Shown here piece after piece: positions 40,530 to 50,439 of a DNA stretch of 64,000 nt. How positions within the stretch are numbered: the first letter of the stretch is position 1; each line of letters starts with the position of its first letter. The position numbers were made by a program, and so were the translations under genes. Source of the stretch: WTAW01 sp964406575 (GTDB lineage Bacteria; Acidobacteriota; Aminicenantia; Aminicenantales; Aminicenantaceae); NCBI GenBank assembly GCA_964406575.1, contig CAYOSH010000020.1, positions 1-64,000 on the forward strand. Reading direction: 5' to 3'. The notes beneath the pieces are model-generated. The model worked only from the letters and a program-made list of their open reading frames with translations, searched no databases and had not been told where the DNA came from.

Positions 40530-42800
40530 TTGCATTTAATGATCCTTAAACAGTGTGCGTGGACTATTTATGCCCTTTTCCTCCTGTTCATTCTCTGCTT
40601 TTGCCCCTTTGGCCGAGCGCAAGCGCCGGATCAGACACCGACCACAGGTCAAACGACGGCCACAACTCAGACAGAAGCCAAGGAGACCCCCTTTAGAGTG
40701 ATCGCTAATTACAAGGAACAGCTGGAGAATCGCATCATCGCCACAGGGAATGTGGAAGTCCACTATAAGACGATCACGCTGTTTGCCGACAGAGTCGAAC
40801 TGGATACAGAGACCAAAGATGTCTTTGCTGAAGGCCATGTTGTTGTCCAGACACCCGGGGATGTGATCAGCGTGGAGAGCATTCAGTTCAACCTGGATTC
40901 AAAGCTGGGAACCTTCCAGAAGGTTTTTGGCCGGTCCCAACCCAATCTTTTTTACGAAGCGGAATCTGTTGAAAAGACGAGTGAAGACATGTACTCTATG
41001 ACCAGAGGGAGTTTCACGACCTGCACCCAACCGACCCCGAGATGGCGATTCTCTTTTTCCAGAGCCAATCTTAAAAAGGACGACTATGTGGAGATGTGGG
41101 ATTCTGTGGTCAGGGTGAAAAAAGTCCCTATCCTCTATTTTCCCTACCTCAAATATCCTCTGGATGAAGAGCGAAACACTGGTTTTCTGATGCCCAAGTT
41201 CGGTTATAACGGCCAGAAAGGGTTCAACTACAGCCAAAGCTTCTACTGGGCCATGAAGCGGAACATGGATTCCCTGTTCAACCTGGACTATTACGCGGCC
41301 CGAGGATTGGGCGGTGGTCTTGAATATCGCTACATGTTCACTCGGGGAACAGGAGGACAGCTCAACCTGTACTATTTTAAATTCAAGAATGACCCTGAAT
41401 TGAATTTACCTGATAATGCCTACCTCATTCGTTTCAGCCACAACCAGCCGCTCCCCTATTCTTTCAACCTTGTGGCGGATGTGGATTACCAGAGCTCGTA
41501 TGAATTTCTACGGGAATTTGACAATAACTTCATGCGGGCCGTTGTGTCCAACCGCCGCTCTCAGGTGTTTCTCCAGAGAGCGTGGTCTTATTTCAACCTG
41601 AACATGCGCGTTTCAAGGTTCGAGACATATTACAGCGATCGGCAAAACTCAATTATTCGCAACAACCTTCCAGAGGTCGGATTCAGTTCTTCACAGATCA
41701 AGCTGTTTAACCCGCTCTTCTTTTCCTTTAACTCAACCTTCAGTGCCTGGCAGTACGGATGGGCGTATGCCAGCCGGCAGGGAACAAATTATGGGGAGAA
41801 TTATGAGGATGGCACACAGAGAAACTCCCAGAGCCTCTCTTTTTCTCCTGTAATCACGCTGCCGTTCACTTCCATCCCCTGGCTGGTTATCAATTCCTCT
41901 CTGGCATCCAACATGTCCTTCGATTTTATGAGTTATGCCCCGAACTCCAAAACCATTGTCGCAGAGCCCTTACTCAGACAGAACTTCAGTTTTAACATTG
42001 AGTTTATCGGACCTACGTTTAACAAGTTATTCTTTGATGAAAAGAATGAGCCAAAAGTCAAACATATCATCGAACCCACGTTTTCCTACCGCTACGAAAG
42101 CCCGGTCGAAGAGTCCGAACGTGTCATCACCTCGGCGCGCTATTTTACCCGCAATCACTATATCAGTTACGGTCTAAACACGCGTATCCTGGCCAAGGTC
42201 AATAAAATGCCACGGGAGATCTTCACTTTGGGTTTGAGTCAGATCTATTACCTGGACCCCGAAGACAGCCCATTGCAAGGCTTTGAGGTCGACGGGAAAA
42301 TTCCTGAATTCTCAGACATCAACGGGTATTTGAGGTATTATCCTGGGAACAAATACAGCGTCGATTTTTCCATGGCGTTTAATCCTTATTACACGAGATT
42401 TTCGCAGCTCCGGCTTGGAGCGAACTTGGGAGCTCCCACAGATAACCTGTTCCTCCGGGTCAGTTGGTACAGAAGCCTGAATCCCTATTTTGACAACACC
42501 TGGGGGGAGCGTCACCAAGTGAGCTTCTTCACTGGCGTTAAAATCCCCAGGCTCAATCTCAAAGCCCTTGGGATGCTGGATTATAACATCAAAGAGAGAA
42601 AGTTTCTTTACACGTCCCTCTCGGTTGTTTACCATTATCAGTGTATTGATTTTAAGGCTGATGTTAAGATATTCTATTTCCGAGAAACGCCCGAGGCTCA
42701 ATTCGGTATTTCCATCGGGTTGGGGAACATTGGGAAAACCACTGATTTTCTCGGAGATCCGACAGATAGTGACCTAGTGAGGCCTTTGAATGAGATATAG
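40530..42800 (+). CDS. lptD: LPS-assembly outer membrane protein LptD
   Basis: LptD inserts lipopolysaccharide into the outer leaflet. The 756-residue protein has a signal peptide (about 1-33), an OstA-type beta-jellyroll (about 50-145: IIATGNVEVHYKTITLFADRVELD) and a C-terminal barrel from about 180 (PYLKYPLDEERNTGFLMPKFGY). It begins at TTG 40530 with GAGGG ten bases upstream; ATG 40539 is possible. With lpxD, it shows the organism builds LPS. Only a few cysteines are present, so disulfide pairing as in E. coli cannot be assumed. Confidence 0.93.
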   Translation: MHLMILKQCAWTIYALFLLFILCFCPFGRAQAPDQTPTTGQTTATTQTEAKETPFRVIANYKEQLENRIIATGNVEVHYKTITLFADRVELDTETKDVFAEGHVVVQTPGDVISVESIQFNLDSKLGTFQKVFGRSQPNLFYEAESVEKTSEDMYSMTRGSFTTCTQPTPRWRFSFSRANLKKDDYVEMWDSVVRVKKVPILYFPYLKYPLDEERNTGFLMPKFGYNGQKGFNYSQSFYWAMKRNMDSLFNLDYYAARGLGGGLEYRYMFTRGTGGQLNLYYFKFKNDPELNLPDNAYLIRFSHNQPLPYSFNLVADVDYQSSYEFLREFDNNFMRAVVSNRRSQVFLQRAWSYFNLNMRVSRFETYYSDRQNSIIRNNLPEVGFSSSQIKLFNPLFFSFNSTFSAWQYGWAYASRQGTNYGENYEDGTQRNSQSLSFSPVITLPFTSIPWLVINSSLASNMSFDFMSYAPNSKTIVAEPLLRQNFSFNIEFIGPTFNKLFFDEKNEPKVKHIIEPTFSYRYESPVEESERVITSARYFTRNHYISYGLNTRILAKVNKMPREIFTLGLSQIYYLDPEDSPLQGFEVDGKIPEFSDINGYLRYYPGNKYSVDFSMAFNPYYTRFSQLRLGANLGAPTDNLFLRVSWYRSLNPYFDNTWGERHQVSFFTGVKIPRLNLKALGMLDYNIKERKFLYTSLSVVYHYQCIDFKADVKIFYFRETPEAQFGISIGLGNIGKTTDFLGDPTDSDLVRPLNEI

Positions 42801-42808
42801 AAATCAAA

Positions 42809-42845
42809 CCGGTCAATGCGCTGACCGGGTGAAGCGAAGGCGCTT
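42809..42845 (+). other. Two tandem hairpins between lptD and the nucleotidyltransferase gene
   Basis: CCGGTCA (42809-42815) pairs perfectly with TGACCGG (42822-42828) over a six-base loop. AAGCG (42832-42836) pairs with CGCTT (42841-42845). There is no U-tract, so they look like RNA stability or attenuation elements rather than an intrinsic terminator. Confidence 0.4.
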
Positions 42846-42869
42846 ATCCATAGGATTTTGGAGAGAGAG

Positions 42870-43934
42870 ATGAAGGGTCTTATCCTGAGTGGCGGTAAGG
42901 GGACGCGGCTTCGGCCTTTGACTTTTACTCAAGCAAAACAATTGGTCCCGGTGGCCAACAAGCCTGTGCTGTTTTATGGGATCGAAGCCATCCAGGAAGC
43001 AGGGATTGGAGAGATCGGCATTGTCGTCGGAGAAACCAGAGAAGAAATCAGAACTGCGGTCGGAGATGGATCTCAATGGGGAGTGCACATCACCTACATC
43101 GAACAGGAAGCTCCCTTGGGCCTAGCGCATGCGGTCAAAATTGCTGAGAGCTTCTTGGGAGATGAGCCGTTTGTGATGTATCTCGGTGACAATATCCTCA
43201 AAAGCGGCATCAAGTCTTTGGTTGATGAGTTTTTAAAGGAAAAACCCAACTCTCTTATTCTTCTCACGGAGGTCCCCAATCCTCAGATGTTCGGGGTGGC
43301 CGAGCTCGACGGAAAACGAGTCGTAAGGCTGGTCGAGAAACCCAGACAACCAGCGAGCAACCTGGCTCTGGTTGGCGTATACATGTTCGATTCGTTCATC
43401 TTTGAAGCCGTGAATGCCATAAAGCCATCCTGGCGGAATGAGCTTGAGATCACCGATGCCATCCAGTACCTGATAGATCACGGGCATGTGGTCCATCCCC
43501 ATCTTGTCTCAGGATGGTGGAAAGATACAGGGAAGCTCGAGGATATTTTGGAGGCCAACCGTCTGATCCTGGAGGGCATAACAGGACAGATTCAAGGGCA
43601 AGTGGATAAAGCTTCGAAGGTCAATGGTCAAGTCATCATTGAGGAGGGGGCCCTGGTCACCAACAGCATCATCAGGGGGCCTGCTATAATCGGTGTAAAA
43701 ACCGAGATCGCTCATTCCTATGTGGGTCCGTTCACCTCCATCCAGGATCGGTGCCGCATTGTCAGGACCGAGATCGAAAACAGCATCGTTCTCGAGGGAA
43801 GCACAATCAGTGACATCGGGAGCCGGATCGATGAAAGCCTGATCGGCAGGGACACGAAAATATACAAGTGCCCTCCCAAGCCTTCGGCCTATCGCTTCAT
43901 GTTGGGAGACAAAAGCGAGATCGGGATCAAGTGA
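42870..43934 (+). CDS. Glucose-1-phosphate thymidylyltransferase, long form
   Basis: Probably activates glucose 1-phosphate with dTTP to dTDP-glucose. The 354-residue protein has GGKGTRLRPLT and KPVLFYGIE in the nucleotidyltransferase domain (about 1-240) and a left-handed beta-helix C-terminus (about 250-350), unlike the short RmlA. This long form resembles StrD and archaeal enzymes. ATG 42870 has GGAGAG just upstream. A 183-nt gap (43935-44117) precedes the epimerase. Confidence 0.85.
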   Translation: MKGLILSGGKGTRLRPLTFTQAKQLVPVANKPVLFYGIEAIQEAGIGEIGIVVGETREEIRTAVGDGSQWGVHITYIEQEAPLGLAHAVKIAESFLGDEPFVMYLGDNILKSGIKSLVDEFLKEKPNSLILLTEVPNPQMFGVAELDGKRVVRLVEKPRQPASNLALVGVYMFDSFIFEAVNAIKPSWRNELEITDAIQYLIDHGHVVHPHLVSGWWKDTGKLEDILEANRLILEGITGQIQGQVDKASKVNGQVIIEEGALVTNSIIRGPAIIGVKTEIAHSYVGPFTSIQDRCRIVRTEIENSIVLEGSTISDIGSRIDESLIGRDTKIYKCPPKPSAYRFMLGDKSEIGIK

Positions 43935-44117
43935 ATTTTTTCAAGTCTCCCGTGTTGCACAGAGCTTCATGTGAGAACATGGAAAAACGGTCAAGTCGAG
44001 AGCGTGAGGATAATACAGGCAGAAAACAAGACATTCATCTTAAACAGAACAGCCAAGATAGACGAAGCCACATTAAAGAATATAATAAATAGACAGGAGA
44101 TTTTATGGGAGTCAAGG

Positions 44118-44573
44118 ATGATTGAAGGCGTCAAGGTTAAACAACTCAGAGTTATCCCGGATCAGAGAGGCCGGCTCTTGGAGATCCTGCGGGCCGACGA
44201 CGATTGTTTTATGAAGTTCGGACAGGTCTACATAACGACGACGTATCCAGGGGTCGTTAAGGCTTGGCACTTGCACAAAAGGCAGACGGACAATGTGGCC
44301 TGTGTGCAGGGCATGATCAAGCTCGTTGTTTACGACCAAAGAGAGGAGTCTCCTACCCATAAAAAGCTTGATGAGTTCACCCTGGGCGTCCACAATCCGA
44401 TCCTTGTCCAGCTTCCTGCTGGAGTCTACCATGGATGGATGTGTGTGAGCCTGGAGGAAGCCATTGTTGTGAACATACCCACTGAGGTGTATGATCGTGA
44501 GAATCCCGATGAGTTTCGCCTGGATCCTCACCAAAACGACATTCCCTATGATTGGAAAAGACGCGATGGCTGA
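44118..44573 (+). CDS. dTDP-4-dehydrorhamnose 3,5-epimerase-like cupin
   Basis: The 151-residue protein is a cupin with WHLHKRQTDN (about residue 50) and LPAGVYHGWM (about 98). It is shorter than typical RmlC and belongs to the related epimerase-like family. It overlaps the next gene by 8 nt. GGGAG precedes ATG 44118. A six-codon frame (44106-44126) starts 12 bases upstream behind a better ribosome site and overlaps the start. Its precise epimerisation is unknown. Confidence 0.78.
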   Translation: MIEGVKVKQLRVIPDQRGRLLEILRADDDCFMKFGQVYITTTYPGVVKAWHLHKRQTDNVACVQGMIKLVVYDQREESPTHKKLDEFTLGVHNPILVQLPAGVYHGWMCVSLEEAIVVNIPTEVYDRENPDEFRLDPHQNDIPYDWKRRDG

Positions 44574-45600
44574 AGGACGAACGCTCGCGGGGAAAACACT
44601 GCTTGTCACCGGGGGGGCTGGCTTCATCGGAAGCAATTTTATCCATTACTGGCTCGAGAAATACCCTGATTGTTCGCTCATCAACTTAGACAAACTCACC
44701 TATGCGGGAAACCTGGAAAACTTGAGGGAGATCGAAAATAACCCTCGCTACGAGTTCGTCCACGGAGACATTTGCGACCGCGAGACTGTTTTTGAGCTGT
44801 TCCAAAGGATCGATGGCGTGGTTCATATGGCCGCCGAAACACATGTAGACCGCTCCATCTTGGACGCGGGAGAATTTGTCAAGACAGATGTCCTGGGGAG
44901 CTTTATGCTCTTCGAGGCCTGCCGGCAGTCCGAGGTTGAATTCTTCATCCATGTCTCGACGGATGAAGTGTATGGGAGCCGGGAGAAAGGCTTCTTCCGG
45001 GAGAAGGACCCGCTCAACCCTACCTCTCCATATTCAGCGAGCAAAGCCGGCGGGGACCGCCTGGCCTATGCCTACACAAAGACATACGGGCTTCCGATCA
45101 TCATTTGCCGGCCGAGCAACAATTATGGGCCCTATCAATATCCCGAGAAATTCATACCGCTTTTCACGACAAACGCCATCGAGGACACACCTCTTCCTCT
45201 CTACGGAAAGGGATTAAATGTCCGTGACTGGCTCTTTGTGGAGGATAACTGCCGGGCGATCGAAACCCTCATCCAAAGAGGAAAGCCAGGGGAAGTCTAC
45301 AACATCGGGGCGAATGATGAGGTGACGAACATTGAAGTGGCTGAGCGGATACTGAAAATCCTGGGGAAGCCAAAAAGTCTGATCAAATGTGTCCCGGACC
45401 GTTTGGGACATGACTTGCGCTATGCCCTGGATTGCGGCAAAATTCACGACCTGGGCTGGAAACCGGCAAAGAAATTCGAGGAGGCTCTGACAGAGACTGT
45501 GCTTTGGTACAAGGAGCATTCCTCCTGGTGGAAAAAGATCAAGGCCAAAAGCAAGGAGTTCCAAAGTTTCTACGATACCTATTATAAGGATCGAAAGTAA
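44566..45600 (+). CDS. rfbB: dTDP-glucose 4,6-dehydratase
   Basis: Makes dTDP-4-keto-6-deoxyglucose. The 344-residue extended SDR has TGGAGFIGSNF at the N-terminus, HMAAETHVDRSI (about 86), STDEVYG (about 129) and YSASKAGGD (about 155). Together these features specifically identify RmlB. ATG 44566 overlaps the epimerase gene. With its neighbours it forms a deoxysugar pathway; no RmlD is adjacent. Confidence 0.93.
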   Translation: MAEGRTLAGKTLLVTGGAGFIGSNFIHYWLEKYPDCSLINLDKLTYAGNLENLREIENNPRYEFVHGDICDRETVFELFQRIDGVVHMAAETHVDRSILDAGEFVKTDVLGSFMLFEACRQSEVEFFIHVSTDEVYGSREKGFFREKDPLNPTSPYSASKAGGDRLAYAYTKTYGLPIIICRPSNNYGPYQYPEKFIPLFTTNAIEDTPLPLYGKGLNVRDWLFVEDNCRAIETLIQRGKPGEVYNIGANDEVTNIEVAERILKILGKPKSLIKCVPDRLGHDLRYALDCGKIHDLGWKPAKKFEEALTETVLWYKEHSSWWKKIKAKSKEFQSFYDTYYKDRK

Positions 45601-45721
45601 TATCCGGTCTATTCAGCCAAGTCGCTCTGTCCGGACTTTACCGATCGAAGATTGTAGTGTCGGGTTCGAAGGAGACGGAGATGCGTATGCGTTTTGAACG
45701 GTTGATGAATGAGGAGGTTCA

Positions 45722-46678
45722 ATGAGGGTTCTGATCACTGGGATTACAGGTTTTGCGGGAAGTCATCTTGCCGATTATATCTTGACCGATCATCCTGATG
45801 TGGAGCTATTCGGGTTGGTGCGTTGGCGAAGCCGGATGGATAATGTGGTCCATATGCAGGATTCTGTACGGTTCTGCGAAGGGGATCTTAAGGACAGCGT
45901 CTCCTTAAAAAAATGCCTTGAAGAGATAAAGCCAGACGGCATATTCCATCTCGCCGCACAGAGTTTTGTCCCGACGTCTTGGAAATGCCCGTCCGAAACT
46001 TTTGCCATCAACGCGATCGGACAGATCAACCTTTTTGAAACTGTCCTTGCGCTCGACCTGTCGCCGAAGATCCAGATTGCCGGTTCGAGTGAAGAATATG
46101 GTTTTGTTTACCCCCATGAACTCCCGATGAAGGAGACCAATCCTTTACGCCCGCTCAGTCCCTATGCCGTCAGCAAGGTCGCGCAGGATCTGCTGGCGTT
46201 CCAGTATTTTAAGAGCTATGGGCTGAGGGCTGTGCGTACGCGGGGGTTCAACCATACAGGTCCGCGCAGGGGAGACGTTTTTATCTGTTCGAATTTTGCT
46301 AAACAGATCGTTGAGATCGAAAAACGAAAGCGAGAGCCCGTTATTCTAGTCGGAAATCTGGATGCAAAGAGAGATTTTACGGATGTTCGCGATACGGTTC
46401 GCGCCTACTGGCTGAGCCTTGAAAAAGGAGAGGAGGGCGAGGTTTATAACATTGGCTCAGGCAAAGCCTATTCTATGAGAGAGATTCTGGACATGCTCCT
46501 TGCGAAAACCGATGCCGATGTCCAGGTCAAGGTCGATCCAGAAAGACTGCGTCCTTCGGATGTCCCCATCCTCGAATCAGATTGCTCCAAGTTCAAAGCC
46601 CTGACAGGTTGGGAACCGAAGATCCCTTTTGAACAGTCTCTTCAGGATCTCCTGGACTATTGGAGAAAGACGATTTGA
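45722..46678 (+). CDS. GDP-mannose 4,6-dehydratase/reductase-type SDR, copy 1
   Basis: The 318-residue extended SDR has TGITGFAGSHL, FHLAAQSFVPTSW (about 78) and YAVSK (about 146), the GDP-mannose dehydratase pattern. DFTDVRDTVRAY (about 220) and the ending GWEPKIPFEQSL are shared with the next gene. It could be Gmd or the reductase Rmd. GAGGAGG-like sequence precedes ATG 45722. The next gene overlaps by 4 nt. Confidence 0.82.
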   Translation: MRVLITGITGFAGSHLADYILTDHPDVELFGLVRWRSRMDNVVHMQDSVRFCEGDLKDSVSLKKCLEEIKPDGIFHLAAQSFVPTSWKCPSETFAINAIGQINLFETVLALDLSPKIQIAGSSEEYGFVYPHELPMKETNPLRPLSPYAVSKVAQDLLAFQYFKSYGLRAVRTRGFNHTGPRRGDVFICSNFAKQIVEIEKRKREPVILVGNLDAKRDFTDVRDTVRAYWLSLEKGEEGEVYNIGSGKAYSMREILDMLLAKTDADVQVKVDPERLRPSDVPILESDCSKFKALTGWEPKIPFEQSLQDLLDYWRKTI

Positions 46679-47622
46679 AGTTGAAAGTGTTCATTACAGG
46701 AGTCAGCGGCTTTGTCGGCTCCTATCTTGTCAAGGAACTACGCTCCCCCGAATACATGATCTATGGCACGTGTTATCCCGAGAGTCCGGAGGAGTGCGAT
46801 CGAACGGCCGGGGAGATCTATTATCAAGACATCCGAGATGCGGAGGGCGTGGCCGCTCTTTTTGAGAAAATTCGCCCGGATTGGGTCTTCCACTTGGCTG
46901 CGGTCTCCAGTGTCAGGCGATCCTGGGACAGGAGACGGGAAACATTCGAAACAAACCTCGCCGGAACATTCCATCTTTTTGAAGCCATCAGAAAATTTTC
47001 TCCCCAGGCGAGGATTCTTTACGTCAGCTCCTCGGATGTGTACGGAGTGTTGGCCCCGATTTTAAAACCGCTTTCTGAAGATGATGGGACAGAGCCCGTC
47101 AACCCTTATGCATTCACGAAGATATCCGGAGAATTGCTTGCCCGATTTTATACACGGGTCGAAGGTCTCGATATCGTTCTTGCCAGGCCCTTTCCTCATA
47201 CCGGCCCGGGTCAGAGCGCGGATTTTGTCTGCCCGGATTGGGCGCTCCAGATCGCCCAGATCGAGAGCGGGTGCCAAGAGCCGGTGATAAGGGTAGGGAA
47301 CACAGAGATCCAGAGGGATTTTAGTGACGTCAGAGATGTGGTCCGGGCCTATGTTCTTCTTATGGAAAAGGGGCAAAAAGGTGAAATCTACAATATATGT
47401 TCGGGACGGGCCGTCGCTCTCAAAGATGTGCTCGACAGCCTGCTGTCTTCGACGTCGGTGAAGATAGCTATCAAAACCGACCCTCTGAAGTTGAGAAAAA
47501 CGGATATCCCCATTCTTGTGGGTGACAATCAAAAGATCAAGCGCAGGACATCCTGGGAACCGAAGATTCCCGTCAAACAGACGCTCCTAGACCTTTTGGA
47601 CTATTGGCGTGCCTCTCGTTGA
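46675..47622 (+). CDS. GDP-4-dehydro-6-deoxymannose reductase-type SDR, copy 2
   Basis: The 315-residue SDR is a paralogue of the previous gene: TGVSGFVGSYL, FHLAAVSSVRRSW, SSSDVYG, YAFTK, DFSDVRDVVRAY and SWEPKIPVKQTL. It starts at TTG 46675 inside the previous stop codon with GGAG upstream. Together they probably turn GDP-mannose into a deoxymannose such as GDP-rhamnose, for LPS. Which one is dehydratase cannot be fixed by eye. Confidence 0.8.
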   Translation: MKLKVFITGVSGFVGSYLVKELRSPEYMIYGTCYPESPEECDRTAGEIYYQDIRDAEGVAALFEKIRPDWVFHLAAVSSVRRSWDRRRETFETNLAGTFHLFEAIRKFSPQARILYVSSSDVYGVLAPILKPLSEDDGTEPVNPYAFTKISGELLARFYTRVEGLDIVLARPFPHTGPGQSADFVCPDWALQIAQIESGCQEPVIRVGNTEIQRDFSDVRDVVRAYVLLMEKGQKGEIYNICSGRAVALKDVLDSLLSSTSVKIAIKTDPLKLRKTDIPILVGDNQKIKRRTSWEPKIPVKQTLLDLLDYWRASR

Positions 47623-47870
47623 GTGTGCTCTAAGCTGACGACATACTTCAAGGACACCCTGCAATCTTGAACATCTAACCTGCGGGGATCACATTTCAAG
47701 TGGATTTGCTGACACGGACTCATCATGGTGCCGAATCGCGCATATCTATCAAGAGGGTGAATGGATTCCCTCGACTTACATTTCTTTTGTAATTTGATGG
47801 CGCATGTGTTTTACTATCCAGACATCCTTTTTTTGGAAGACAGAATGAACATTGTATCAAGGAGATTCTT

Positions 47871-48893
47871 ATGAAAAAGTTTTTAGTATTATTCAGCCTT
47901 TTTGCTTTTCTCGTTATCGGCTGTTCATCAAAAGTTGAGGATTTCAAACTTATGGAAGGGACTCCGGCTTACCAACTGGCAAAAGACCTGTCCGCAGCTC
48001 TTCCTTCTCTTGACCCGGAACTGAATAAAGTTATGATCAGCACAAAAAGTTTCCATGTCACGACGGGAGAAGTCATTCAGGGCATTCAAGATAATTTCGG
48101 GAATCGCGCTCTCCAACTCAAGGACATGGAAGCCGCCCGACTTAAAGATGTCATTGAAAAGAATGCTGTAAAGTTGGCAGAAAAAAAATTGTTGATGGAA
48201 GAGGCAATGAAGGCAAAAAGCTCTGTGACCGTTGAAGAGCTGGATTCTGTTTTGAACGATCAGTACAGTCGTGTTGGCGGGGAAAAGAAATTTCTGGAGA
48301 GGCTGGAAAGCGAGGGGATCGATATTGCTCTTTTGAAGAAAAATCTTGAAGATGAGTTGATCATCCGCCACTATCTTGAAAATAAGCTTATGGATTTGGC
48401 CCAAGTCTCAGAGGAAGAAATCACGGAAGAGTACCAGAAAGATAAGACCGCATCCGTGCGACACATCTTATTGCTCACCCAGGGAAAAAGCGATCAAGAA
48501 AAAGCGGAGATCCGCACAAAGATGGAAGATCTCCTTGCCCGGGCAAGAAACGGCGAGGATTTTGCTGCTCTGGCAAAAAAATATTCTGAGGACCCTGGTT
48601 CAAAGGACAATGGAGGTTTGTACGAAAATATTGAGAAGGGGAAAATGGTGAAACCCTTCGAAGATGCGGCTTTTTCCGTTCCTGTTGGCGAGATCAGCGG
48701 TATCATCGAGACGAACTACGGGTATCACATACTCTTGGTCGTCGACCGGAAAAATGAAACACGTCCCTTGGAGGAAGTCCGTGCGGAATTGGAAAACACG
48801 CTGAAGCAAGAAAAACAGGCCGAAGCTTTTGAATCCTATTTCACCGAGTTGAAGGAAGAGTCAGGATTTGAAATTATTCCGCTTGGACCTTAA
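47871..48893 (+). CDS. Parvulin-type peptidyl-prolyl isomerase lipoprotein
   Basis: The 340-residue lipoprotein has a lipobox ending at Cys18 (VIGC), a SurA-like N-terminal helical domain with RALQLKDMEAARL and a parvulin domain (about 195-305: VRHILLL, AKKYSEDPGSKDNGG, ETNYGYHILLV). It likely folds outer-membrane proteins or exported proteins in the periplasm, like PrsA or SurA. AAGGAG precedes ATG 47871. The 248-nt gap before it holds nothing firm. Confidence 0.9.
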   Translation: MKKFLVLFSLFAFLVIGCSSKVEDFKLMEGTPAYQLAKDLSAALPSLDPELNKVMISTKSFHVTTGEVIQGIQDNFGNRALQLKDMEAARLKDVIEKNAVKLAEKKLLMEEAMKAKSSVTVEELDSVLNDQYSRVGGEKKFLERLESEGIDIALLKKNLEDELIIRHYLENKLMDLAQVSEEEITEEYQKDKTASVRHILLLTQGKSDQEKAEIRTKMEDLLARARNGEDFAALAKKYSEDPGSKDNGGLYENIEKGKMVKPFEDAAFSVPVGEISGIIETNYGYHILLVVDRKNETRPLEEVRAELENTLKQEKQAEAFESYFTELKEESGFEIIPLGP

Positions 48894-48929
48894 CAATGAG
48901 GGTGAATTGACTTTTGAAAGAAGAAAAGA

Positions 48930-50399
48930 TCAGAGGTCGAGCTCCAGTTGATTGTCCTGGATGATCTTTCTCTCTGCCTCGATTTCCTCCAGCAATTCAG
49001 GGGTGACATCTCCGGTGGGATAGACTCCGCTGAAACAGGCGCCGCAGAATTTATGGAGTTTTTTGTTCCCAAGCCCCACAGCTTTCTCCAGATCTTCTAA
49101 AGACTGGTAGATCACCTTGTCTGCCTTCAGCTTTTTGGCGATTTGGTCGATGTTTGCATTCCTGGCGATGAACTCTGTCTTGGTTTGCATATCGATACCG
49201 TAGACGCAGGGATACCGCAGGGGAGGAGAATAGGAAGCAAAATACACTTTCTTTGCTCCGCATTTACGCACCAGGTCGATGATGGCCCGGGATGTGTTTC
49301 CCCTCACGATACTGTCATCGACGAGAAGAACATTCTTCCCTTTAAATTCTGAGACTATGGGATTGAGCTTCTGCCGGACGGAGGATTTTCGGGAGCGGTC
49401 GCTGGGCATGATGAAGGTTCGTCCGATGTAGCGATTCTTGACGAGGGCCTCTCTGTAGCGCAGATGGAGGACGCGGGCGATCTCAACGGCCGCGTCCCGT
49501 GCCGAATCCGGGACCGGCACCACAACATCGATATCCAGGTTCATCGCCTTGATCTTTTTGGCGAGGAAATAGCCCAGATGAACCCGGCAGTCGTAGACAT
49601 TGACGTTGTCGAGAAATGAATCGGGGCGGGCGAAGTAAACCCATTCAAAGAGGCAGGGAGAATGCGGACAGTCAGAAAGTTTCTCTGTGTGAATGTTCCG
49701 GTTTTTATCGATGAAGAGCACTTGGCCGGCCTCGATGTTCCGGATGTTCTTGAAATTCATGATGTTCAGGCTCACACTTTCTGATGCTACGGCATAGGAA
49801 GAGATAGGACCGTCGTTCCGGCTCCCATAAACAAGGGGTTTGATCCCGTAGGGGTCGCGAAAGGCCACAAGCCCCTCCTCTGCGATGTAAGCCACAACAG
49901 AATAACTCCCCTTGATGTTTTCATAGACGCTGCGGACTGCGTTGAAAATATGTCGGGGTGTCAATGTTTTGATCTTTTGCTCGACAAGCTCCTGGGCAAA
50001 AACATTCAGGATGGCTTCAATATCATTGCTAGAATTGAGCATGCGTTTGTGCTTTTCCCAGAGGACCCCCTTGATCTCTTTGTAGTTGATGACGTTGCCG
50101 TTGTGGGCCATCATAATTCCGAAGGGCGAATTGACGAGGAATGGCTGGGCTTCTTCGCCACCATAGCCACCTATAGTGGGGTAACGGGTGTGGCCGATCC
50201 CTATGGTTCCCTTCAAACGCTTTAAATGTTCCTCTGTGAAAATATCTCTTACGAGGCCGTTTCCCTTTTTGGTGTGAAAACGCCCGTCGTAGGTGACGAT
50301 CCCTGCAGAATCCTGGCCCCTGTGCTGAATGGCCAGCAATCCTTGGTAGAGGTCCTTAAATGCTTGATCGTTCCCGTAGATTCCTATAACGCCGCACAT
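48930..50399 (-). CDS. purF: Amidophosphoribosyltransferase
   Basis: Converts PRPP and glutamine to phosphoribosylamine, the first committed step of purine synthesis. The 489-residue protein begins MCGVIGI, with Cys2 the glutaminase nucleophile, followed by QHRGQDSAG and GHTRYPT. The PRPP motif VLLVDDSIVRG is at about residue 357. The C-terminal segment with KFCGACF carries conserved cysteines. It is monocistronic with a promoter just upstream. Confidence 0.96.
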   Translation of the reverse strand: MCGVIGIYGNDQAFKDLYQGLLAIQHRGQDSAGIVTYDGRFHTKKGNGLVRDIFTEEHLKRLKGTIGIGHTRYPTIGGYGGEEAQPFLVNSPFGIMMAHNGNVINYKEIKGVLWEKHKRMLNSSNDIEAILNVFAQELVEQKIKTLTPRHIFNAVRSVYENIKGSYSVVAYIAEEGLVAFRDPYGIKPLVYGSRNDGPISSYAVASESVSLNIMNFKNIRNIEAGQVLFIDKNRNIHTEKLSDCPHSPCLFEWVYFARPDSFLDNVNVYDCRVHLGYFLAKKIKAMNLDIDVVVPVPDSARDAAVEIARVLHLRYREALVKNRYIGRTFIMPSDRSRKSSVRQKLNPIVSEFKGKNVLLVDDSIVRGNTSRAIIDLVRKCGAKKVYFASYSPPLRYPCVYGIDMQTKTEFIARNANIDQIAKKLKADKVIYQSLEDLEKAVGLGNKKLHKFCGACFSGVYPTGDVTPELLEEIEAERKIIQDNQLELDL

Positions 50400-50439
50400 G
50401 TTTTATCTCTGTTTTGCTTCAACACTCTAAAACATAATC

